Position numbers and translations under genes: made by a program
In this document: positions 57,833-64,000 of the stretch, in pieces
Layout: each line of letters starts with the position of its first letter
How positions within the stretch are numbered: position 1 is the first letter of the stretch
The notes under the pieces: model-generated
The model's input: the letters and a program-made list of their open reading frames with translations, nothing else
What the model was told of the DNA's origin: nothing
The model's database searches: none
Assembly: GCA_903893795.1 (NCBI GenBank)
Contig: CAITNO010000034.1
Location: forward strand, 1-64,000
Length of the DNA: 64,000 nucleotides
Origin: Candidatus Hydrogenedentota bacterium
GTDB lineage: Bacteria > Hydrogenedentota > Hydrogenedentia > Hydrogenedentales > CAITNO01
Direction of reading: 5' to 3'

Positions 57833-58477
57833 TTAGCGGCTCGCCCAAAGCAGGCCGCGCTGCATGATTTCGCGGCATTCGGGCACGTCGAAGTCGGCGG
57901 GAACATGCCCCAGGGCGGAGTAGAAGACCCGGCCTGCGCCGTAATTGCGCTTCCAAACCACGGGCATGACGCATCCGTCAATCCATGCGGCGTGCTCCCC
58001 GGTGAACGTGGTCGTGGCAAGCACCTCGTTCGACGGGTCCACGTGCATGTAGTAGCACTCAGAGCGGATTTGGAAATCGGCAATGCCCGCCACAAGCGGA
58101 TCGTCGGGGCACGTGATATTCACCGTGTATTCGATGATGCCGCCGGGATGATCAACAAACTGTCCGCCGGTCATGAACTGGTAGTTGGTGTTGTTGCGAA
58201 AGGCGTCGCACAGGCCGCCGTGCCAGCCCGCAATACCGGACCCGGCGCGCACTGCCGCGCACAGTCCCTGCTCCTGTTCGGCGCTGAGCACGCCCATGGT
58301 CCAGCAGGGCACAATGAGGTCGGCTTCGGCCAGGGCCGCCGCATCACCAAAGACCTCCATGCTGTCCCGCACATCGACCTCGTAACCGGCCCCGCGCAGA
58401 AATGGAACAAAGCGTTCCACGCACTGCTGCGGCTCGTGTCCGTCCCACCCGCCCCAGACCATCAATGCCCTTTTCAT
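57833..58477 (-). CDS. ThuA-like (trehalose utilisation) domain protein
   Basis: 214 aa from the ATG at 58477 (GGGAG 6 nt upstream). [59 protein letters not shown] and [19 protein letters not shown] are the expected ThuA signatures of a class I glutamine-amidotransferase-like fold. ThuA was linked to disaccharide 3-keto metabolism in rhizobia; the precise reaction here is unknown. First gene of a pair with the Gfo/Idh oxidoreductase. Confidence 0.92.
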   Translation of the reverse strand: MKRALMVWGGWDGHEPQQCVERFVPFLRGAGYEVDVRDSMEVFGDAAALAEADLIVPCWTMGVLSAEQEQGLCAAVRAGSGIAGWHGGLCDAFRNNTNYQFMTGGQFVDHPGGIIEYTVNITCPDDPLVAGIADFQIRSECYYMHVDPSNEVLATTTFTGEHAAWIDGCVMPVVWKRNYGAGRVFYSALGHVPADFDVPECREIMQRGLLWASR

Positions 58478-58508
58478 TTGCATCTCCCGGCGCCAAGACC
58501 GGCGCAAA

Positions 58509-58532
58509 AATAAGAGGCGGCATCCCTGCCGC
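58509..58532 (-). terminator. Terminator-like hairpin before the ThuA gene
   Basis: Stem GCGGCA/TGCCGC (58517-58522, 58527-58532). On the minus strand it is followed by CTCTTATTTTTG and on the plus strand by GTTTTT, so it may work in both directions. Confidence 0.6.
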
Positions 58533-58550
58533 GTTTTTCGCCTGTTTGCA

Positions 58551-58583
58551 GGACAAAAGAGGAAAAGAGGCTGGAAGCCTCTT
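58551..58583 (-). terminator. Terminator of the PmtA-like gene
   Basis: Stem AAGAGGCT/AGCCTCTT (58565-58572, 58576-58583) with a 3-nt loop, followed on the minus strand by TTCCTCTTTTG, about 30 nt after the stop of the methyltransferase. Confidence 0.65.
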
Positions 58584-58612
58584 CTACGCCGCGGAATGCA
58601 CCCACAGAGGGC

Positions 58613-59197
58613 TCACTTCGGCTTTGTGGCCATATACAAAAAGCATGGCGGCAGATTCTTCCAGACGGGACCCACGCGGCGAATGCGCCCGAACCGGGAT
58701 GGCATTTTGCCGGAGAAGAACCGGCGCCCCGACGGGATCATCGGGCTGATTGCATAGGCGAAGGTGACAAAGCGTCCGCCAGGCGCCAAAACGTCAAAGG
58801 TGGCCTCCAGCAGGCGATCCTGCAATTTCTCGTCAAAGCGCGCCCAGGGCAGCCCCGACACGATGGCGTCACAGTTCTCATACCCCGCCTCGCGCAGGTA
58901 GGCAATCGCATTCTCCGCGCTGTCCTGCACCACATTGGCTTCGGGGCAGCGCTTTTTCGTCGCCTCGACCAGCGAGGGAAGCACTTCAAGGGCCACGAAA
59001 AAAGATTCGGGTGTTTTCTTCCGCAGAATCGCCTCGGTAAACACGCCTTCACCGGGCCCGTATTCGACGATCGATTTGGCGCTGCCCAGGTCAGCCAGGT
59101 CGGTGATGGCATCGGCCAGCGCGCGACTGCTCGGGCCGAAGGCCCCTGTGGTCTTGTTGTCCCGGATCGCTTCCTTCATAAAGGTAAGCCACGACAT
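58613..59197 (-). CDS. PmtA-like class I methyltransferase (possible phospholipid N-methyltransferase)
   Basis: 194 aa, ATG at 59197 with AGGAG 9 nt upstream. FMKEAIRDNKTTGAFGPSSRALADAI and the SAM motif IVEYGPGEGVFTEAIL are arranged as in PmtA/KsgA-like phospholipid methyltransferases. QDSAENAIAYL and AIVSGLPWARFD (the SGLP motif) agree. Would methylate phosphatidylethanolamine if PmtA; other small-lipid targets are possible. 34 nt after the GH4 gene in the same direction. Confidence 0.82.
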   Translation of the reverse strand: MSWLTFMKEAIRDNKTTGAFGPSSRALADAITDLADLGSAKSIVEYGPGEGVFTEAILRKKTPESFFVALEVLPSLVEATKKRCPEANVVQDSAENAIAYLREAGYENCDAIVSGLPWARFDEKLQDRLLEATFDVLAPGGRFVTFAYAISPMIPSGRRFFSGKMPSRFGRIRRVGPVWKNLPPCFLYMATKPK

Positions 59198-59231
59198 GTT
59201 TGCATTCTCCTGCGCGGCGCGCCGCGGGCGG

Positions 59232-60533
59232 TTACTTGTATTCGGGCAGCCAGCCGTGGTGCGCTTCGATAAGGTCGTCGCACAAGCCAACGATTTCATC
59301 AATGGTCAATTCGGCGGCGGTGTGCGGGTCGAGCATGGCTGCCTGGTAAATGTGGTCTCTGCGGCCCGTCAGCGCGGCTTCAATCACCAGTTCCTGCACG
59401 TTGATGTTGGTCCGGTTCAGCGCGGCACATTGCGTCGGCAGGTCGCCGACATGGGTCGGTGTCACGCCGTTTCGGTCGGCCACACAGTTCACCTCCACGC
59501 ATGCACGGGGCGGCAGGTTGGTGATCAGGCCTGTGTTCAGCACGTTGCCGCCAAACGTGTACGGCCCGCCCGTCTCCACGGCGTCGATAATGTGCGACGC
59601 ATACTCGCCCGTGCGCGCATGGCTTAACGGACTGTCACCGGTCATTTCTGCCCGCATCCCGGCCCATCCCTTAATCTGCTCCTCGCAACGACGGGGATAT
59701 TCATCCAGCGGAATGTGAAACTGCTCAATCAGCTCCGGTGCCCGTTCCTTGATAAACCACGGAACATACTCCGAACTGTGTTCGCTTGATTCGGTGACGT
59801 AATAGCCAAAACGCTTCATAATCTCAAAACGCACCGTGTCCCGATGGATGTATTCGGGCAGTTGGGCGCGCCTTTTGATCTCAGGATATAGATCCTCGCC
59901 CTTTCGTGAAAGTTCCAGCAGCCAGCCTTGGTGGTTGATGCCCGCTATCTTCCAGCGCAACTGGTCCGCCGGGAGGTCCAACTCGGCGCAGAGGTAGGGA
60001 GCGCAGGTCTGCACGCTGTGGCACAGCCCCACGGTGCGCACGCCCGTGGCCTTGAGCACCGCGCCCGTAAGCATAGCCATCGGGTTGGTATAGTTCAGCA
60101 GCAGAACCCCCGGCGCGACCGTCTCCAGGATACGACAGTAATCAAACAATATGGGAATGGTGCGCAAAGCACGAAAAATGCCGCCAATGCCCAGCGTGTC
60201 GCCAATGGTCTGCCGAAGCCCGTAATTTTTCGGGATTTCGAAATCCGTCACCGTACAGGGACGGTAACCGCCGACCTGGATCGCGTTCACCGCATAGTCC
60301 GCGCCGGAAAAGGCCTTTTTCGCATCCTCAGCCAGAAAAGTCTCCACCGTCATGCCCGCCCCGAGCGTCCGGTTCAGGTTGTTGACCATTGCCTCCGAGT
60401 CGCCCAAACGGACCGGGTCCACATCGACCAGGGCAATATGCGAACCGCGCAGCGACGCAACGTGCATGCAGTCGCCCAGCACGTTTTTCGCGAAAACGGT
60501 GCTACCCGCGCCGATAAAGCAGATTTTTGCCAT
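59232..60533 (-). CDS. Glycoside hydrolase family 4 (alpha-galactosidase/alpha-glucosidase type)
   Basis: 433 aa. GH4 enzymes use NAD+ and a divalent metal and cleave by oxidation-elimination. NAD motif KICFIGAGSTVFAKN, NYTNPMAMLTG, the metal Cys-His motif GLCHSVQ (the MelA/AglA/LplD subgroup), and AGINHQGWLLEL. Cytosolic; substrate probably an alpha-galactoside, alpha-glucoside or glucuronide, not resolvable here. Upstream of the PmtA-like gene; near ThuA and Gfo/Idh genes, suggesting a small sugar-use neighbourhood. Confidence 0.93.
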   Translation of the reverse strand: MAKICFIGAGSTVFAKNVLGDCMHVASLRGSHIALVDVDPVRLGDSEAMVNNLNRTLGAGMTVETFLAEDAKKAFSGADYAVNAIQVGGYRPCTVTDFEIPKNYGLRQTIGDTLGIGGIFRALRTIPILFDYCRILETVAPGVLLLNYTNPMAMLTGAVLKATGVRTVGLCHSVQTCAPYLCAELDLPADQLRWKIAGINHQGWLLELSRKGEDLYPEIKRRAQLPEYIHRDTVRFEIMKRFGYYVTESSEHSSEYVPWFIKERAPELIEQFHIPLDEYPRRCEEQIKGWAGMRAEMTGDSPLSHARTGEYASHIIDAVETGGPYTFGGNVLNTGLITNLPPRACVEVNCVADRNGVTPTHVGDLPTQCAALNRTNINVQELVIEAALTGRRDHIYQAAMLDPHTAAELTIDEIVGLCDDLIEAHHGWLPEYK

Positions 60534-60684
60534 GGAACGAGGTCCCTTGCCGGATGCGCGGCCGGAATGGCCACGGCAGGATGATAGGACGCGACGCGCC
60601 CACGATGCAACCGGACGCCCGATCGCGGAATCCGGTATCCCTTAACTGCTGCGCATGGCCACCGCAATCAAAAAATGGGACCGG

Positions 60685-61026
60685 TCAGATGTCTTCGGTC
60701 GGGTTGGGTGAGAAGTCCGCCCGTTTGTCTTTCACGTACCGGAATTCTTCAGCGGTGTCGAGTGGTTCGCCGCTTTCTTCGATGGCGGGCCATTCCTTTG
60801 CAAAGCGCGTGTTCAGTTCGATGTAATCCTGCCACTTTGCAGGCACCTCATCCTCGGAATAGATGGCATGCACCGGGCATTCGTTGACACACACACCGCA
60901 GTCGATGCACTCGTCCGGGTCAATGACCAGCATCGTTTCACCCGCGTGAAAGCAGGTGACCGGACAGACCCCGGCACATTCGGTGTACCGGCACTTGATG
61001 CAGGGCTCGCAGACAATAAACGCCAT
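60685..61026 (-). CDS. fdxA: 7Fe ferredoxin (FdxA-type)
   Basis: 113 aa. Cluster cysteines in CEPCIKCRYTECAGVCPVTC and CIDCGVCVNECP follow the Azotobacter FdxI layout that holds one [3Fe-4S] and one [4Fe-4S] cluster, with an extra Cys6. A C-terminal part (VPAKWQDYIELNTRFAKEWP) is typical. AAGGAG is 11 nt before the ATG at 61026. Electron partner unknown. Confidence 0.93.
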   Translation of the reverse strand: MAFIVCEPCIKCRYTECAGVCPVTCFHAGETMLVIDPDECIDCGVCVNECPVHAIYSEDEVPAKWQDYIELNTRFAKEWPAIEESGEPLDTAEEFRYVKDKRADFSPNPTEDI

Positions 61027-61113
61027 GAACGGGGATTCTCCTTTGGGTGCGGTTGCGGGGATTGTACGGGATGGCGGAAAAGCGCGCAATGTTTCACGCT
61101 GCGGTCGGCACCC

Positions 61114-62577
61114 CTATTGCGCCGGGGCATCCATGGCGCAGCGCAGTCCGTAATCCTTGCGCACGGCGTCCATCCGGTCAAAATGCCGCGCGGCGCAGCG
61201 CGCCTCGAATTTGCCCGTCATAAAGGAACCGCCCCGCAGCACCCGAAAGACCTGCCCGTAGTCCTTGGTGACCACCGGATTGCCCGGATAGGCCTCATAC
61301 CAGTCCTGCACCCATTCATAGGCATTTCCCGCCATGTCCACACATTTGCTTGGCGATGCCCCGTTGAACAGCAGCCCTACGCGCACAGTGCGGTTTGCTC
61401 CGTGGTCAACCGTGTTGGCGCGGTCAGGCGCCCAATCGGAGCCCCAGGGATATTCGCGGTTGTCCGTACCGCGCGCCGCCCGCTCCCATTCCACCTCCGT
61501 GGGCAGACGCTTTCCTATCGTTTGGGCATATTTCACGGCCTCGGTCCACGTCACGCCGACAGCGGGAAAGCTCCCCTCGCCTTCATCAAATTCATGATTG
61601 GGAAAAACCTTCTTAAACTCCTCGTTGGTCACCTCGAATTTGTCGATGTAGAACGGTTTCAAACTGATGGTTCGCCGCGGCCGTTCATCGGGGGCGCGGT
61701 CATCATTGCCCATGGCAAAATCGCCACCAGGCACCAGAACCATGCCCTGGGGAACTATGCCCGGCTCCATCTTGAGTTGAACGGTTTCTGTTTCGTTGAC
61801 CTCAAGGTGAACTATCTGTTCCTGCTCGATAAAGTCCGGCGCATGCACGGTTACCAGATAGTCGCCCGGATTCAGCTTGAATTTTGCCGGGGTAAGCTGG
61901 GTCTGAGGCAGATTATTAAGCCATATCTGCGCCCCCGTGGGCCGTGAGAATACGGCCAATTCGGACTCCATGGGTTTGAATTCGTGCCGGAACTCATGCT
62001 TGAAGTTGTCTTCGGCCACAAATGAATTGGATATGGGGTAGTGGCGGTCTAGGCGCAATTCATAGGAATGCTCGCCAAGCCGCATTGTGCGGTTCAACAA
62101 GGGTGTCGTGCCCACTTTTTCCCCGTCAAGATAAACCTCCGCCCCCGAAGGCTTGGACTCAATGCTCAGATAGCCGACCAGCGGCTCCATGTCAATGACA
62201 AAATGCTCCCGCGGCTCCCCCATCACGACGATGCTCTTTATTTTGCGCTTGTACCCGTCACGCTTGAGGATCACCTCATGGGGACCGGGTTCCAATCCTG
62301 TCACCGTCACCGGTGTCGGCCCCCGGTCCAGCCCTGCCACCAAGACCAGGGCCCCTTCTTCCGGAGCGCTTTCGATCACCACTTTATTCAGCCGCTTGGG
62401 CTCCTCCCTGGGGCGACAACTGACATACACCACAGACAGCAACAAAACCACCAGAACTACCGCAACAATCCATACCAATCCACCCATATTGTTATTCTTG
62501 GCTGGTTTGGTACGGGGACGATGGTGATGGTGGTGATGGCGTCGCGGCTGTTCTTGGCTGTTGTTCGGCTGCTCCAT
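61114..62577 (-). CDS. Membrane protein with PEGA repeats and FGE/SUMF1-fold domain
   Basis: 487 aa. A short cytosolic head with six consecutive His residues, one membrane segment (about 32-54), about three PEGA-type beta domains (KVVIESAPEEGALV, YLSIESKPSGAEVYLDGEKVG, LAVFSRPTGAQIWLN) to about residue 270, then an FGE-fold domain (GMVLVPGGDFAMGNDDRAPD, RLPTEVEWERAARG, GNAYEWVQDWY, RVLRGGSFMTG). Both copper-site cysteines are absent, so formylglycine formation is unlikely. PEGA domains are thought to bind envelope polymers. A sixth FGE-fold protein in the window. Confidence 0.87.
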   Translation of the reverse strand: MEQPNNSQEQPRRHHHHHHRPRTKPAKNNNMGGLVWIVAVVLVVLLLSVVYVSCRPREEPKRLNKVVIESAPEEGALVLVAGLDRGPTPVTVTGLEPGPHEVILKRDGYKRKIKSIVVMGEPREHFVIDMEPLVGYLSIESKPSGAEVYLDGEKVGTTPLLNRTMRLGEHSYELRLDRHYPISNSFVAEDNFKHEFRHEFKPMESELAVFSRPTGAQIWLNNLPQTQLTPAKFKLNPGDYLVTVHAPDFIEQEQIVHLEVNETETVQLKMEPGIVPQGMVLVPGGDFAMGNDDRAPDERPRRTISLKPFYIDKFEVTNEEFKKVFPNHEFDEGEGSFPAVGVTWTEAVKYAQTIGKRLPTEVEWERAARGTDNREYPWGSDWAPDRANTVDHGANRTVRVGLLFNGASPSKCVDMAGNAYEWVQDWYEAYPGNPVVTKDYGQVFRVLRGGSFMTGKFEARCAARHFDRMDAVRKDYGLRCAMDAPAQ

Positions 62578-62719
62578 CGCTTAAAAATCCTATAAACCTT
62601 TGTAATTAATGGACATATGAAGCAACGATATTATTCCCCCGTCTTGAAAATGTATGGATTATGCGCCTTTGGGCGCTCACCCCCACATAGCCGAGTCCGA
62701 GGCGGACGGACAGAAATGG

Positions 62720-64000
62720 TTAAGGAAGACGAACGGACACCCCGACAACTTTCTCCAGCAACCGGCCCCCCGCCACATTTCTTACGAAGGCCTGGGGTGT
62801 GGGAAAGTCAATGGCGCTCCCCGCCACACCGGGACAAGTCCACACAATTTCCGCAAGCGTCACAGCGCCCGTGCCCGAAGCCCGCAGTTCGCCCATGATA
62901 CTTATGCCCCCATCGGCATTGGTGGAGACGCGCAGCAGTGGATTTCCCGAGGCAGACCCCTGCCATGAAAAGCCCGGTATTGAAGGAAGACCGAGCGAAA
63001 CAGTCACAACGACAATGGTATTGGGAGCGGAAACAGCGAGGCTCACGCGCAAGCGACCATGAACGGTCTTTTCGGGCGACAACTCTGTATCCACCGGCAC
63101 CAGCACGACTTCCGCCCGGTCCCGCTCCGCATACTGGTAAGCGCCGGGCAGTTCGGCGCGCAGTCCCCGGCCGGGCAGGATGACCGACACGGAAACCGCG
63201 CCCTTGCCGTCCCCCGCCATTTCGGGAACGCGCACCAGAGCATGACTGCCATCCCCCGGCGCGACACATTCCGCAGGCTGGCCGCCGAAGCGGTATTCCG
63301 CGCCGGGCAACAGTCCGGCGCCGCGCACCAATACAATACTCCCGCCCTCGGCCGGGCCGGTGTAGGGAATGACGCCCGCGATGCGGGGCGCGTCAAACAC
63401 CGGTGCCGGACTGGGATCGGCGCCGTCCCAGATACCGTCGCCGTCCGTGTCGGGATTGCGGGGATCGGTTTCGCCGGGGTCCACCATGCCGTTGCGGTTC
63501 CAGTCTTCCAGTCCGTCCGGAATGCCGTCACCGTCCGTGTCGGCCCGCAGCCAGTCGGTTTCTCCGGGGTCGCGCGCCCCGTTGCCGTTGACATCCTCAA
63601 TGTCATCGGTGAGTCCGTCGCGGTCCATGTCCTGGGCGCTAACCCCCGCGCCCGCAAGCCAGGCGAAGAGGTCTCGGGCAAAGGTCTCGGACAAAGCGCC
63701 CGACGATGCGGCCCGCAGCGGCGCATCGGACGCCAGCAAGGCCACCCGCCCATAGCCAAAGGAGCGGCCCAGGAACAGTGCTGGCGTCTCCGGCGGCGTT
63801 TCGGGCACGCGGAGCACCTTCAAGACATGGGGGGCAAAGGCGTCCTTCGCCGTGCCCACAGCCTCGCAAAAGCCATAGGCGGCGGGCATGGGAATGTGGG
63901 GCCAACTGCCCAACGGCTCTACCGCCGGATTCGGGGAAGCGGCGACGGAAGCAGGCGGCGGTTCGCCCGCGGTGATCACGCCGAAAGGCGCCACCCATGG
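62720..64000 (-). CDS. Secreted protein with thrombospondin-type-3-like Ca-binding repeats and IPT/TIG domain (5' end beyond the window)
   Basis: At least 424 aa are visible and the frame is open to the right edge. Order: an uncharacterised domain (about 1-120, FLGRSFGYGRVALLASDAPLR), calcium-binding repeats of the DxDxDG type (DMDRDGLTDDIEDVNGNG, DTDGDGIPDGLEDWNRNG, DTDGDGIWDGADPSP), an IPT/TIG domain (IAGVIPYTGPAEGGSIVLVRG) and a C-terminal beta domain ending GVSVRLP. The first part may sense or bind a ligand (a ThuA/GATase-like edge is possible but not convincing). Exported location is inferred from the repeats. Confidence 0.75.
   Translation of the reverse strand, partial: PWVAPFGVITAGEPPPASVAASPNPAVEPLGSWPHIPMPAAYGFCEAVGTAKDAFAPHVLKVLRVPETPPETPALFLGRSFGYGRVALLASDAPLRAASSGALSETFARDLFAWLAGAGVSAQDMDRDGLTDDIEDVNGNGARDPGETDWLRADTDGDGIPDGLEDWNRNGMVDPGETDPRNPDTDGDGIWDGADPSPAPVFDAPRIAGVIPYTGPAEGGSIVLVRGAGLLPGAEYRFGGQPAECVAPGDGSHALVRVPEMAGDGKGAVSVSVILPGRGLRAELPGAYQYAERDRAEVVLVPVDTELSPEKTVHGRLRVSLAVSAPNTIVVVTVSLGLPSIPGFSWQGSASGNPLLRVSTNADGGISIMGELRASGTGAVTLAEIVWTCPGVAGSAIDFPTPQAFVRNVAGGRLLEKVVGVSVRLP

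Overview
The window is GC-rich bacterial chromosome, densely packed with genes on both strands. I see no tRNA, rRNA, CRISPR array, phage module or transposase. Several traits point to a Gram-negative-type heterotroph of the PVC group or the candidate phylum Hydrogenedentes: families of secreted PKD/FGE-fold lipoproteins, a DUF1559-type pseudopilin, GT-C/TPR membrane proteins, a PknB-like kinase, GatCAB, and C-terminal sorting-like tails. This placement is inference from gene content; no marker gene was compared.

Layout. About 0-9 kb (minus strand): lgt lies downstream of six lipoprotein genes. Five are PKD + formylglycine-generating-enzyme-fold paralogues and one is a PASTA/InlB-repeat/GH5-like protein. 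9.3-16.1 kb: a DUF1569 protein, an SGNH-hydrolase-like membrane protein, two radical SAM proteins with a shared C-terminal tail, a methyltransferase and ispE. 16.2-20.4 kb: a short acidic protein and the ffh-rpsP-khpA-trmD-rplS operon, which lacks rimM, then a 51-aa protein divergent from lexA. 20.6-25.6 kb: lexA with a strong candidate operator, and a 1362-aa secreted WD40/PASTA/EF-hand protein. 25.6-35.5 kb (minus): a class A penicillin-binding protein, a VanZ-like protein, a Pro/Ala-rich secreted protein of unknown function, and three tandem GT-C/TPR membrane proteins. 35.7-38.5 kb: an ABC-F ATPase and a VapBC toxin-antitoxin pair sitting between the ABC-F 3' end and a second, diverged copy of that 3' end. 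38.7-43.2 kb: gatC-gatA-gatB-rsfS-Ser/Thr kinase. 43.6-45.6 kb: a free-standing AMP-binding-enzyme C-terminal domain, two small orphan proteins and a pseudopilin ended by a textbook terminator. 45.7-49.2 kb: a PbfA-like aminophosphonate lyase, a HAD phosphatase and an NPP-type phosphodiesterase. 49.4-52.3 kb: a GH116-like protein overlapping coaE. 52.5-56.5 kb: a secreted metallopeptidase-like protein and a long acyl-CoA dehydrogenase with a candidate TetR-type operator. 56.7-61.0 kb (minus): Gfo/Idh/MocA oxidoreductase, ThuA-like protein, PmtA-like methyltransferase, GH4 glycosidase and 7Fe ferredoxin. 61.1-64 kb (minus): a PEGA + FGE-fold membrane protein and a truncated secreted protein with calcium-binding repeats and an IPT/TIG domain.

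How they fit together. Housekeeping blocks (translation, SRP, tRNA amidation, CoA, isoprenoid and murein synthesis) are interleaved with lineage-specific envelope and extracellular proteins. The best leads are the duplicated ABC-F end around vapBC, the WD40-PASTA chimera, the FGE-fold lipoprotein array without the catalytic cysteine pair, the orphan adenylate-enzyme C-domain, the two tail-sharing radical SAM enzymes, and the PbfA neighbourhood.
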